DNA of 60,000 bases from Polytrichum commune (Eukaryota > Streptophyta > Polytrichopsida > Polytrichales > Polytrichaceae), in the NCBI GenBank assembly GCA_950295325.1, contig OX485806.1:12030001-12090000 (forward strand), written 5' to 3'. A program made the position numbers and the translations under genes. Below, piece after piece: positions 1-11,060 of the stretch; positions within the stretch are counted from its first letter, which is position 1; each line of letters opens with the position of its first letter. The notes below the pieces were generated by a model that did no database searches, had not been told where the DNA came from, and saw only the letters and a list, made by a program, of their open reading frames with translations.

Positions 1-509
1 ACAGAGAAAACCCTAGCTGTCAAGTCCTTCGATCCCGCCACAATCCAGCAGCTGTCCGAGCTCCAACCAAGGCAAGTAACCGTGTCATGGAATCCTGACA
101 AAGTTTTCAGAAGCTCGAATGGTGCAAAAGCTTTACGAAAAGCGGGTGTCCTCCAAATCTGCACAACTTTCCCCACCCCTGCAGCAATTAGGGCTCCATC
201 AGGGCTGAACTTCAAGGCCGTCACGGGGCCCTTGAAGGAGAAATAGTGCAATACAAGCTGTGTGTGAAGGTTTACAAGCAAACTTCGCCCATCCTCGTCC
301 ACCGAGAGCATCAAAGAGCCGTTTGGAGAGACTTCAATGCGGCTGATGCTCTTCCCATTCTCACATCTTAGGGTTTGGCTCTCGGATTTCTGCAGGTCGG
401 TGATTGATACACGGTTTCCAACTGCGGATAGCAGGAGTGTGTCTTTCTTGAATGTGATGTTGCCTCCTCGGTAGGGCGCCCCCAGCAGGTTGCTGAACTT
501 GAAATTCAT
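1..509 (-). CDS. PWP2: PWP2 (periodic tryptophan protein 2), N-terminal part
   Basis: The first 169 codons are present; the gene runs off the left edge. PWP2 is a WD40 beta-propeller scaffold of the UTP-B subcomplex of the small-subunit processome and acts in nucleolar 18S rRNA maturation. Translation from the ATG at 509-507 opens MNFKFSNLLGAPYRGGN, the family's very conserved N-terminus, and GNRVSITDL follows around residue 31. WD40-type strands are visible: ISRIEVSPNGSLMLSVDEDG (about 55-74), VTALKFSPDGALIAAGVG with VVQIWR (about 96-120), and VTCLGWSSDSCWIVAGSKD (about 144-162). No intron is needed in the part shown. The start is fixed by the conserved MNFKF opening. Identification rests on remembered family sequence, but the match is strong and no competing WD40 family shares this N-terminus. 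Confidence 0.93.
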   Translation of the reverse strand, partial: MNFKFSNLLGAPYRGGNITFKKDTLLLSAVGNRVSITDLQKSESQTLRCENGKSISRIEVSPNGSLMLSVDEDGRSLLVNLHTQLVLHYFSFKGPVTALKFSPDGALIAAGVGKVVQIWRTPAFRKAFAPFELLKTLSGFHDTVTCLGWSSDSCWIVAGSKDLTARVFS

Positions 510-1711
510 GGTGGAAAATCCTTAAACCCTGATAATGCTCATGCTCAACACATACATCACCATTCCTTCAATTCACCATATTCCACATGCTCCTGTAACA
601 AATTCCACATGCAAATTCTGTGAAGGTTGAAGTTACCGAGTACCACCTGATTGCTACAAGACGTTCCTTGAGCAAGCCGGTGCCCTCAGAAGGCTAGGGT
701 TTAAGCCCCAGAAGGAACAGAGCTAGGGTTTAAGGGATATATGGATGAACAGAAGAATATTGGATGATATGTAAGTTCTTAAACCTTGATTGAATAAATC
801 CATCTATTGAGTCGATTTAGATTACGCCTTTGTGAAATAGGTAAGGGCTTGTTTACACTATGTTGTGACCAGTGACCATGACCATCGCTTTCTAAATTCT
901 CTCATTGGCTAAGAAGTGAGTGGCGGTCCCACTTTGTTGTACACATGTTGTCAAAAATAACAAGGCAATGACATGGAATCTTACATGTTAACAAGAAATA
1001 AAGGAAATTTGACGATTGTCCAGATTTTGCAGAGAGAGAACTAAAATAAATTATCACATCAAAGATAAAGGTGATCATGTTAAGGAAAGAATTTATTTTT
1101 TGGTTACAAATGTTTTAGCAATGTATTTTTTAGAAAGAAAAAAAAATTCACATTTTTTATATTTTCATAAAAAAAACACCACGTACTGGTTTGAGTCCAC
1201 TTTAAACTATATCCCATGACCCAAGGCTTCTAAAAAGTGATGCAAATCTCTCTTGGTCATGGTCTTTGGACCGCCAATCATGACCACAAGAAATCTTAAA
1301 TCAATTTTTTTACTCATAACCCTTTATCACATGTGTAAAACAACCTTAATTCACTTGTATTATAGGTTGGATTTTTGTTTTATTTTATTTGACAAAAAAA
1401 ATTCCATTTCAAGTGCAAAAATACAAACGGTACAATTGACTTAAAACCTTTTTCACCAAGAATATATGAAAGTTTAGTTCACATCTGTAAGGTTGGATTT
1501 CAAAGTAAACATACTCTATTTTGCTACATAACATAAATTTTCAACACTAGTGTTGGAAATGCTAAAAATGGAATACGAAGGCTTGAGCGTTTAGGGGTTA
1601 ACGAACACCTTTGAAGGGTTGCGCATGACATGCATCCACTTGGGGTTATTTTCCATGTAGGTTGCTTGCCCACCAAATACATGGAAACTAACCCTTACTT
1701 CACCTTCTCCC

Positions 1712-1760
<49 letters not shown>

Positions 1761-2958
1761 ATGTCAATCTCACCTTTTATCAATTTGTTCTTTGTATTGA
1801 CGATCATTTGCACTCAACTTAGGACTCTCTCTTCCAAGCTACCATAGAAGGCTATCTATTTCATCTGAACATGTGTCGGAATGTAGTTTCCACGTGGGTT
1901 TCAAGTGGTTTTAACATATATGAGCATGACACGTGACAAAATTTGAGGAGAAAATAATTATTTTGCATCGAAATAGAGAGCCCTCTACGGTATCCTTCCA
2001 TATTCAAGCAACTTATGGTCTCCATTTGTGAGATATGTCATTTGTTTGTTAAATGAAAATGTCAGTTTGAGATGTCCCAATTACCCACAAACACAATGCT
2101 ACGGGAATGGTAGCAAATGTAAGAACTCTTGGACATAAGGTACCTTAGGTTGATAGCCAATCCGACATAGTTGTGTCACATAATAATTTAAAGTGCCAAA
2201 ATGACAAATTTCAAACACCTTTATTGCAATTTCAACTAGTAGCCATAGCACCTATCAATAGGTATAAGATGTCAACATTACACATTGTATTATGAATTTG
2301 TTTTAGTATATAAATCCTCCCCATGAGGTGTCCACAATCCATGTGGGATATGTAAACTTGAGAGACGAAGCTCCGGTAGTCCTCTTGTATGTATTTGTTC
2401 ATATCTTTTGTATAAAAACTTCACATCGCACTTTTGTTTGTTGAAGGTGGTACTATCTTTGATTGTCTAAGTTTATAAGTTTAACACAACTCCAAAAAGG
2501 AGTTCTCTTTTTAGCATAATCATGCTCCAAAAATCTAATTATAACACATTTTCTCTTCAAACCTCCTCACTTCTTGAAAATGCATGTTGAAGTTCATTCA
2601 TATCTTTTGCACATAATTTTCAAATCACAAACTTATTCTTGGACACAATACTTTGTTTCATGCACCAACTTTCTCTAGTTGGACACAATTTCAAATAAGT
2701 GCATCTTCTGCGTGGGATTGAGATCCGAAATTTTATTAAGAACATAGACCAAGTTCTGAGTACATGTGTTTATCCTCTAGCTTGTCATCTACTCGTGACC
2801 ATAAATGTCTCTCTGGATCCTAATGTGCGTGGGTAGCTTGTTGAGCAATGTAGTGCAAAATAGTCCACGCCATGATGAAAAAAATCTAAACCTTCCTAGA
2901 GGTTCCAATTATTGCAATACAATATATGTAACTTCAATGAGCAACACCGGTTTGTCAT
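510..2958. other. Gene-free, AT-rich sequence upstream of PWP2
   Basis: Only short low-quality ORFs occur, with no recognisable protein. The PWP2 promoter should lie just right of 509, with AAACCCTA-like telo-box motifs nearby (about 525 and 695-735), as is common for plant ribosome-biogenesis genes. The rest is unremarkable apart from the GA microsatellite. Confidence 0.6.
1714..1758. repeat. (GA)n microsatellite, about 22 units
   Basis: An uninterrupted GA dinucleotide run is read directly from the sequence. Confidence 0.98.
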
Positions 2959-3177
2959 TACACCAAATATGATTTAGTGTGACTTATTGTTTGGATTTAC
3001 ATGGTGTTATATCTTTTAACCATTGAAGTAAATTTTTACCTAGTAAAGTTGTCAATGTTTTGTAATGTCCAAACTACCAATTGAACATTTGTTGGTAAAA
3101 CATGAGATGTACTGTAAATAGATATAGCATTGCGTAATTCCAAATAGTAAGTCACACTAAACATCATATTTAGTGTA
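2959..3177. mobile_element. MITE, TACACTAAATATGAT family, short variant
   Basis: The left end begins TACACCAAATATGATTTAGT and the right end, reverse-complemented, begins TACACTAAATATGATGTTTA. GTGTGACTTA motifs face each other just inside. At about 219 bp it is shorter than the other three family members in this window (at about 6.1, 45.6 and 55.8 kb). No coding capacity. Confidence 0.8.
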
Positions 3178-4254
3178 GTGATCTAAATATTCTTGAAAAC
3201 TTGATTTTGTCCTTCACAACCGCACATTGATCACCTCAAGCAATATATCTACACTCATCATTCATTGTTCTCGTAGATCATGTGTGCATAGAAACCTCTC
3301 AACCCTTCTCCGCAAAGCATGCACTTGCGGATAACATAATGTTGGGTCGTTTGTCTTTGCTTCTCACTAAAGCTTCAAAGCCAAATCCATAATCATGCAA
3401 AGTCAAATTGTAGAACATGTTTGTGTATGGGTATACCCGGGATGCATACATGATGCATGCATATGGCATAGGTGGTATGTACTTCATGCGTATAGTCATA
3501 GGGTACAATACAAAGAGTATGTTATGTGGTTCGCATACATGCATATGGGTCCATAAGGGGGTAATTAATGTCACCCCCATAGAAGCGCATCCATGATGTA
3601 CTTTGCAGATAACATTAGTGTCGATTAAGTTATGTGACAAGCAAACAACGAATTAGCATGGATTGGATTAGTGTGCACTAGCCACCTTCTTAGTATGGAT
3701 AATATGCTAGAAAAAATAAAACAGTTTATAAGCATGAACATGCTTAAGTTATCATTATGTTAACCTTTAAAGGTCACTGGGTGTTTCTTGAAAGTGAGAT
3801 GACTTAAGATGACCGACTTTCAATGCTCATTTCTTGTTCATGGAAAATTTAATGAGTATTAAAATAGTCGTTACAAAACACATAAAGGTCACATTCATAA
3901 GGTTGAATTATCGATTTAACATCTTAACATGGCATAAATATATTTAGAAGATTTTGGTTGAAAATCATGTGAAGGTTTTATATAACGAGATTATATTACA
4001 AGGCTCATAACTACCCTATGTATGACATGGTGTGAAGGAATTTAAAAAAAAGTGCAAGCATGTATAGAAATGATGTCCATAAATACTAGATGTTGCATAA
4101 AATTGCATGTGTATTCCTTCCCATATTTTACTATATCGTCACCCTATTTCATCTCATTACTTTAAGTGGGGAGTCTCACTAAAAGGATTAAGTTCTTCAA
4201 GATGGGTCACTTTTCTAAAAAAATGACTAAACATGAAGACAACAATAACAACAT
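3178..4254. other. Gene-free interval
   Basis: AT-rich sequence with no supported gene. The 113-codon minus-strand ORF at 3299-3640 has no recognisable domain and is taken as chance. Confidence 0.5.
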
Positions 4255-4535
4255 AGTATTTGGGAAAACATCACATTCACATGTGACATTTATTTTAAGG
4301 CCAATTATGTTTCTAGTCTTGTGGAGTGCACTTCAACTTTGGAAAAGTTTGCATTTTGAAAGTAATCATATATAAACACCTATGGTACAAACTCATAGAG
4401 TAAATAAGGAGTCATTTTATATCATGAATGTTATGTTTTGATTGCTACCAAGAGTGTTCGAAGTAACAATGAAGAACATAACACTTGTCATATAAAAAGA
4501 CTTCTTTCCTCGTTATCACTTGCACATGCTACTAG
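4255..4535 (+). repeat. Dispersed repeat R3, copy 1
   Basis: This segment matches 13500-13775 in inverted orientation. Shared stretches include TATATCATGAATGTTATG, GAGTGCACTTCAACTTTGG and TATCACTTGCACATGCTA. No ends or coding potential were defined. Confidence 0.75.
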
Positions 4536-6061
4536 CATTTGTAACTACACCAGATGTAGTTGGCAAAAGCTGACTCTGAAGACCAATTTAAGTCGGCCTT
4601 CCTTGTATTTGAGAAAACGATATTTGTGACATTTTTGCAGGCCATGTGACGTTTTCACAAATAACATGTTCAACATGGTTCCATTTTGTTTGGGTCTCAA
4701 AAGCCCCGTTAGGGCTTTGGTGATGTTTAAGGGTTAGCTCCCTAACCATGCTACAATCTATAATGCTTGAGAACATTCTTGGCAATCAATTACTATGTAT
4801 AGTCATCTACAAGGTTTATCATATTGTTTATAAAGCCTTGTGCTCCCTCACCCCAAGCAAAAGACAATATTCAAGAGTTGGGAATAAACATGTTGCGATT
4901 CTTCAAAAAATGATTGAGTAAGTCTTAATGTAGCAGCATGGTTCTCGTGGAACATGGAATCTCTTTTATTTAGAAATGGCGAGGGAGCATAAGGCTTAAC
5001 AATATTCAACAATTTGTGCATGGATGCATATGAGCTTCTCGGGGTTCCCAAAACTCAAGATGAAGGTTTTTTCAATGTGGACATGAGGAGCCAAGAAATA
5101 AAATCTCATGTTGGTCACCTGTTTATTTCACCATGTGAACGGCATGGAAGAAGTGCCACTTGCATGTGAATTTTTGTTTATTGTCACATGGGCATTTGCA
5201 TGTACCAAATAGGGAAGTCTAACTCCCAATTAAATTACGCTTGGGAACACTTTGATGTTGTATGAGTTTCACTTGAAGAATTCAAAATATGTTCATCTTA
5301 ACTCCAAGTAGATTTGCTAATGTGCTCATGTAGTTTTCATTTATGTCATCAACCCCCCTACATACGTTGAAGTGCTCAAATTGTCCACATTGAGTGTACT
5401 CGCCTTAGTGATAATGAATCCAATTCTAATAGGGGATCCAAGAAGGTGCTACACACATAAGGTTTTGCCCACTTGCTGAATTGAGGAATGGTTGAAAGTT
5501 GTTGTTTTGTAGTATGTTGACCTCTCCTTGTCTATAGCTCCCCCCCCCCCCCAAATGAAAGAGTGGGGATTAACTTGAGTTTATGATAGCTCTATCTAGT
5601 TTCTTGAACGAATTTATAGTTATCCAAAGTTAACTTAGTTTCAGCCACATTAGTTATCTTGTTTCCACATTCATCTGCATATGTTCATTCATGGCCGAAC
5701 TTATGACTGAGAGAAAAAAAACAAGGGAATGTGGTTTTGCCATGAGAGGCTTTATCCTGAAATGACATTTAAAGTTCAATTATTTTTAATTACTAGCTCT
5801 TTTCATATTAAATTAGGGATTTCATTAAGTTTCATTGAGATTCCACTTGCTTTCACTGAGCTTCACCAAACCTTATCCAATAGGTTCTGACATGCATTAC
5901 CCAAGCCTTATTACCACTTAAAGGCAATGTCCACAATGCCTCCATCCCATGATATGGGACAAAGTCAACAAACCATGAGCTATGCTCTAGGGCAAAGCCA
6001 ACAAATAAGGTAAGACTTGTGCCTTGATCAGCTGGAGTAGATATCACCTTGAGGGACACAC
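4536..6061. other. Gene-free interval
   Basis: No supported gene; only short ORFs and a poly-C run near 5540-5552. Confidence 0.5.
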
Positions 6062-6437
6062 TACACTAAATATGATATTTAGTGTCACCAATTCTATTTG
6101 TCTTGCTCCACACTAATTGTAAACCGTGGTGTAGTGTCACCAACACTAAATATTAACCCAACATTATTTATCATTCCTTGTAATATTTTGGGGGGATTAT
6201 AGATTTACAGAGTTGCAATTACTGTCACTTACCAAGTGATTTTTCATCCCAATTTCAATCATCCATGGCAATATTTCATCAGAAGTTGGTGACTAGAGAA
6301 GGTAGGGTTTTGGCCAATGGATGAACTCATCCATCATCCTTGACAACTTTTGTTCACTTATCTATAAGAAGTGTCATCCAAAAAGCTACTATGGTGACAT
6401 AAAATACCATATGACATTAAATATCATTTTTAGTGTA
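6062..6437 (+). mobile_element. MITE, TACACTAAATATGAT family, full-length copy A
   Basis: About 376 bp with terminal inverted repeats: left TACACTAAATATGATATTTA, right end reverse-complement TACACTAAAAATGATA. The left end is itself nearly palindromic. The body (for example CCATGGCAATATTTCATC, GATGAACTCATCCATCATCC) is shared with 45623-46003 (inverted) and 55794-56185. Confidence 0.88.
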
Positions 6438-6769
6438 CTTATTTAGCAGTACTCTACAAACTAACTCACTATGAAAAAATATTTACATATTTCTACCCTA
6501 CCCACAAAGCAGTCCCCATGCCTGACAAGACCATGAGCCTAATGAGAATACAAATGGTTTGAAACCTCTTGCTTGCAGTGCTTTCTCATTTATTTTTTGG
6601 ATTACGCAACAATATCAAACTTCCATTGTGTTTTGATGCTTCTTTGGATTACCTTTGAAAGTTAGCAAATTCATTACAACTGAATGATGTATTATACAAA
6701 CAACATCTCTCAAAAGTACACAGTTAGAGTGCAATAAGGTAGACAGACAACCCTTATTCGGTTTCTTCC

Positions 6770-7120
6770 CAGGACACCGGTATTTGAGTGGTATGTGGTT
6801 TGGTGTGACTCCAAGGACGGAGTCCAAAAAGATGTGTTTGAAAGGGATTGAACTGCATGCTCAAATACGATTATCATTCTAGTTTCAATAGTGAGCATAA
6901 TTTTTGTGTGTGTGTGTGGGGGGGAGGATCTGTGTGATGATTTAATGAGCACAGGAATCTGCACTTTGATACTGGATAAGACATTCATACAAGCTCTGAG
7001 AATTATTAGGAAGGTGTCTGTACCTTGATTTGGACTTGCTAATCATCTTGTACAAATAGAGTGTTTCATACCATAGGGGAAGTGGGCTAGTTGGAAAAAG
7101 AAAACTTTAAAGACCCGTCG
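6770..7120 (+). repeat. Dispersed repeat R2, copy 1
   Basis: It matches 53870-54225 in direct orientation. Shared landmarks are TTTGAG.GGTATGTG, AGGTGTG/TGGTGTGACTCCAAG, AATAGTGAG, ATTTAATGAGCA, TAATCATCTTGTAC and GGGCTAGTTGGAAAA. The copies are clearly diverged; no protein is recognisable. Confidence 0.75.
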
Positions 7121-7434
7121 ACCTTAACCTCCATCACATGGAAACAAAGTGCAATGCAAGAAGAACGCACCCAGCAACAGATCCCGAGATGGCGTGTGAA
7201 AATGAAAATGGAACTGGTGAAAATGGCATACTTGACACACACTGGAAACGGGAAATAGGGTACAGTACAAGGCAACGTGAAAATTCAGTGAGTGGTCCAC
7301 TTCATTGAACTACCACTGATTGGAGAGATGTTGCAGAGAATGCGGAAATGCGGAATGAATGTGCCCTAAACTCTCCACTTTCTAGAAGCCTAAACTTTTA
7401 CACTTTGGTAATAGACTAGGAGTAGGAGTAGTAC

Positions 7435-8448
7435 CTAGGCCTCTTCCAGGGTAACACCAAACTTGTTGCCTATTGAAGTCAATGGTTTGGAGTCAGGAGC
7501 ACTTTCTGCAGATTTGTTGTGCTGAAGATCAAGCAAGAAATCTGTGAGAATTTTCTCATACTCTGGCATTTTCGCGTACCCTGGGAAGTAGTTTATGTCA
7601 ATCACGTAATAGTGGTTTCCGGCCTTTGAATCTCTGATGACATCAAAGTTGAAGAGCCGTAGTCCGAGCGCCTCCCTCAATCCATTTGCCACATCTTCAA
7701 TGAAACTATCGGGGGGAAGATCAGCTTTCAACAGATTTGCATCCATCACCACGGATTCGCCGGAAGTCGCAGCCAGGTTTGAAATTTGGGAGAAGGACAG
7801 AGGCTCTTCTGTACTCTGCACCTGCTCTTCATGAACATCAGGGAGGGATTTCCGCCTCACACACTTGATGTGCTTGCCAGCAACATACACTTTGAAGATA
7901 ACCCCGCCGTGGTTCACAAATTCTTGCAATACCATGGGAGGTTTCAATTTGCTCAAGCCACGAGCATTGAACAGTAGAAACATTGCATGTGATTTCGCAC
8001 TCCCATCTGCCACTAAAGGTTTGGCAATCACAGGGAACGTTAATTCAGCCACTTGCTTCTTGTCATTGAGAGTCTCCATGTCCTCAACAACAAGTTGCTT
8101 GGGAACACCACATGTGCCACAGTCTTCAGATATTTGTAGCTCGGCCACTGCTTGAAGCATGGTGATGCGGTTATGGAGTTTCTGAATTGCATCAGGGGCA
8201 TCCACAATAATGACGCCTGGGTGCCGGAGCTCATACTCATTTAACTGCTTCGTCCAATCCTCTCCTGCCAGCTTATGGATGATGGCATGAAATGGGCCCT
8301 GTGCTTCCAATGGCCTCTTTAGATCCACACACACAAGATTCACACCTTTGCTCTTTGCATGCGCAATCAAGGACGGCTGCACAAAGCTCCGCTGCTTCTT
8401 CTCTGCTAACGCGTACCCTACCTCAAACATCTCTGCCCCTGAAGACAT
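7435..8448 (-). CDS. ITPK: Inositol 1,3,4-trisphosphate 5/6-kinase (inositol-tetrakisphosphate 1-kinase)
   Basis: An intact single-exon gene of 337 codons, the usual length for plant ITPKs. The enzyme uses ATP to phosphorylate inositol tris/tetrakis- and higher phosphates in the cytosol, on the route to phytate and inositol pyrophosphates. Family signatures are visible: VGYALAEKKQRSFVQPSLI near the N-terminus (inositol-phosphate site), HPGVIIVDAPDAIQKLHNR around residue 80, the ATP-grasp core with FPVIAKPLVADGSAKSHAM and PPMVLQEFVNHGGVIFKVYV, then VRRKSLPDV, GLRLFNFDVIRD and the metal-binding DINYFPGYAKMPEYE. I take the ATG at 8448-8446 as the start; an upstream in-frame TTG at 8460 is not needed. 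The ORF ends at TAG 7437-7435. It is the only intact intronless host gene in the window. Confidence 0.95.
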   Translation of the reverse strand: MSSGAEMFEVGYALAEKKQRSFVQPSLIAHAKSKGVNLVCVDLKRPLEAQGPFHAIIHKLAGEDWTKQLNEYELRHPGVIIVDAPDAIQKLHNRITMLQAVAELQISEDCGTCGVPKQLVVEDMETLNDKKQVAELTFPVIAKPLVADGSAKSHAMFLLFNARGLSKLKPPMVLQEFVNHGGVIFKVYVAGKHIKCVRRKSLPDVHEEQVQSTEEPLSFSQISNLAATSGESVVMDANLLKADLPPDSFIEDVANGLREALGLRLFNFDVIRDSKAGNHYYVIDINYFPGYAKMPEYEKILTDFLLDLQHNKSAESAPDSKPLTSIGNKFGVTLEEA

Positions 8449-8544
8449 GGTCTCAGCCAAAACCTAAAAAAGCCACAGCAACCACTTCAATCTCCTCCCG
8501 TCTCTCTATTCCACCAAATTCATCCCCCAATCCACCCCTAACCC

Positions 8545-9515
8545 TCCTTCCACGATCCCGTCCTCATAGAACCAAAATTCCACACATTCCATAGTCACTC
8601 ACTCTCTCGCAATATGTCGAACCATAACCTGACCATACAAACAGCCAAACCAGAGCAACTCCTATGGTCACTAGAAAATGTTTCTCGCAATAATCGGCTT
8701 TCTAGAACTCTTCTCCTTGGGGGAGGGGGGGAGGGGGGGGGGGGGGGGGGGGAGAGGCCCGCATGCTCATTCCACCCACAAGGCCTATACGTTTTCCGAT
8801 TCCTTATTGCCCAGACACCGAGCGTCGAAGGACTTCAGAGTGTCGTCTCTCTGCCTCTGTCTCTGTCTGTCTGTCTGTCTGTCTAATCAGTGGGTATTGT
8901 TGGGGCAATGAAGATTTATGATATATATGTGGACTCTATGTGAGAGATGAGCATGCGGCATTAAAACAAAATGCCCAAGACCACTACTCTTCTTCCACAA
9001 TCCTGTCCGCATTCAGCCGAAATTCCACACACCGGGACTCACTCACACGTCTCGCAATCCGTCGAACCAAAAAGCTGCCTACACAAACGGCCGAACCAAA
9101 GCAACTCCTATATTCACTGGAAAAATGATTCTCTCAGTGATCGGCTTTCTAGGTTTTTTTTAAGGGGGTGGGGAAGACGTCATGGCTCTAAACCCCTTCC
9201 CACCCGCAAGCATCGAGGTTCAAAGGACTTTCAGGGGGTCGTCTCTCTCTCAACAATCGGTGGGCGACGAAGATTTATGACATATAATATGTGGTCTCTC
9301 TGTGTGAGTTGAACATGCGTCATTGGCCTAAAATGCTTTGAAAGCCAATTATCTACAGAACCATTCACAGTGACCATACGTGTTGCTCTAACAATTCACG
9401 ATCCTGTCCACATTCAACCTAAATCCCACACACCAGGACTCACTCACACATCTCCCAATCCGTCAAACCAGAAATTACAAACGGTCGAACCAGAATCACC
9501 CCGCTACCAATCCTC
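8545..9515. repeat. Three diverged tandem units of about 400-450 bp beside the ITPK 5' end
   Basis: The motif series CACGATCC(T/C)GTCC..CATT.., AAATTCCACACA, ACTCACTCAC, AATCCGTCGAACCA, AGCAACTCCTAT and ATCGGCTTTCTAG recurs from about 8549, 8995 and 9398. A G-run (about 8718-8752) and a CTGT/CTCT run (about 8848-8884) lie in unit 1. The array overlaps the ITPK upstream region, so copy-number change could affect its promoter. Confidence 0.75.
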
Positions 9516-9787
9516 CGCAGCCATTTCGATGGCCCCGCACTCATAAGATCCTAGCTTCTTCTACTTAACTCACTCATGAAACCCTAGCTGCAGAGGAAGG
9601 ATAGATCTGCCAAAATGCAAATCCCCACATGCCCGAACAAGGGGACAAATCCTCACGTACCCGAACAAAGAGCAGAATCAAACGGGCGGACAACACGGGT
9701 AGTGAAGGATGTGGGTACTCAGGATCAGCAAGAAGAGCTAAGCTAGGGTTTGCCAAACAACCTGAAGGCAGAGCCAATTCCTCCTCC

Positions 9788-9817
9788 GTTGTTGTTGTTG
9801 TTGTTGTTGTTGTTGTT
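9788..9817 (+). repeat. (GTT)10 trinucleotide run
   Basis: Ten GTT units lie in a GC-richer stretch (about 9530-10090). The run makes poly-Val, poly-Gln and poly-Asn ORFs on both strands; none is supported as a gene. Confidence 0.95.
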
Positions 9818-10379
9818 GAGGAAGAATTTGAGGTCGCTGTCGATTCCAAATTCTCTCGTTGCTGTTGCCGTGGTGTGTGTTGTTCTCGTGGTTGTGTCGA
9901 TGGTGAGCCTTCTGCTGTTGCTGTGATGAATGGCGATGCTGCTGGAGACGATGTCCCCATGCCCCGCCCGCTCGGAGGCAGAATCTCGGCGTGGAAATTC
10001 TTTCTTTAGACTTTGATTGGCCCACACCCTGCGTTGGAGATCCCGATATCTACCACAGTTCGTAGATTCTGGCAAGTCAACACCCTAGCATTTCACGTAC
10101 TGTGGGGCGACCGAGGTGGATGGTGATAAATCGGAACGGGTCGCTCTATCAATTCCCCGCAAATTGGGAAAAAGCTGAACTTAAAACTCATACTTTTGCC
10201 ACATGAGGTGCTTTTCCTTCACCGATGCGTTGAGGAATCGGAATCGAATCCACCGGTTATTCCTCAGAAGATTCTCTCGAGTCTCGAAACCTTGACACGA
10301 TGACCTAAGGTAATGCAGGTGTTGTTGATTCGGTTACTTTTTTTTCCCCCCTTCATAGAACCTCATGTTCGAATGGCGC

Positions 10380-11060
10380 ATGAGGATCAAAGAACAAACA
10401 TGATAACAACACGTGTTTCAATGAGATTGGACTCCGTCTTCAGATTTTGTGAACTACGTCCCAAGCTAGATCACATCTTCATTCATTCGGCTGCGACCTG
10501 CTCCTCCCACGCCTCCTTCATTGCCCGGTCTTCCTGCCAGCTCCTGCATGGGAACTCTTCCTCGTTGGGAACCAATGTGACAATACCCGGTCAAAGTTAC
10601 AAATATTCAAGTTGACAGCGCTTTCGTTATTCCCAAGTTCATCGATGGAGTACCTTCACATGCCAAAGGAGCTTGATGGCTTAAATGACCGGGTATTGTC
10701 ACATTGGTTCCCAACGAGGAAGAGTTCCCATGCAGGAGCTGGCAGGAAGACCGGGCAGTGAAGGAGGCGTGGGAGGGGTGGGGCCCAACCGAATGAAGGT
10801 GTGATCTAGCCCGGGGCGTGAACTACTCCTCCATGCTCAATATATAGTGAACACAACTGGGAGGGCTCGTATGTTGAACTAAGGAACCAATAATCATGCA
10901 TTTTCAATGACCATAACTAAATCAAGAAAGGTTTGTTTTTCAATCTGATTTTTGTCAATGCTTCATCGTAGATCTGCTAATGCAACACAAGTTTTGATGT
11001 ATAGATCTAATCAATGTAAGTTGAAGAACATGCAAAAACAAACCAAATAACATCTACATA
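10380..11060 (+). repeat. Dispersed repeat R1, copy 1, interrupted by an inverted repeat
   Basis: The segment begins GAGGATCAAAGAACAAACAT and resumes after the hairpin with ATAGTGAACACAACTGGGAG, ATGCA.TTTCAAT.ACCATAAC and GATAGATTTGCAAA-like motifs. The same series occurs uninterrupted at 51170-51480, and its start at 59880-60000. The inverted repeat at 10449-10830 therefore seems to have landed inside an R1 copy. Confidence 0.7.
10449..10830. repeat. Long inverted repeat (about 144-bp arms, 94-bp loop)
   Basis: The left arm 10449-10592 is the reverse complement of the right arm 10687-10830. The inner part from GACCGGGTATTGTCACATTG outwards is nearly identical for about 90 bp, and similarity falls off toward the outer ends. 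A transcript would fold into a long hairpin. The arms are GC-richer than their surroundings and could be a captured gene fragment. Confidence 0.88.

Noticed and set aside
7637-8155. Plus-strand ORFs opposite ITPK
   Set aside because: Shadows of the conserved minus-strand kinase frame.
9574-10075. Overlapping ORFs on both strands with poly-Val, poly-Gln and poly-Asn
   Set aside because: They all arise from the (GTT)10 run read in different frames; flanks show no domain or splice context.
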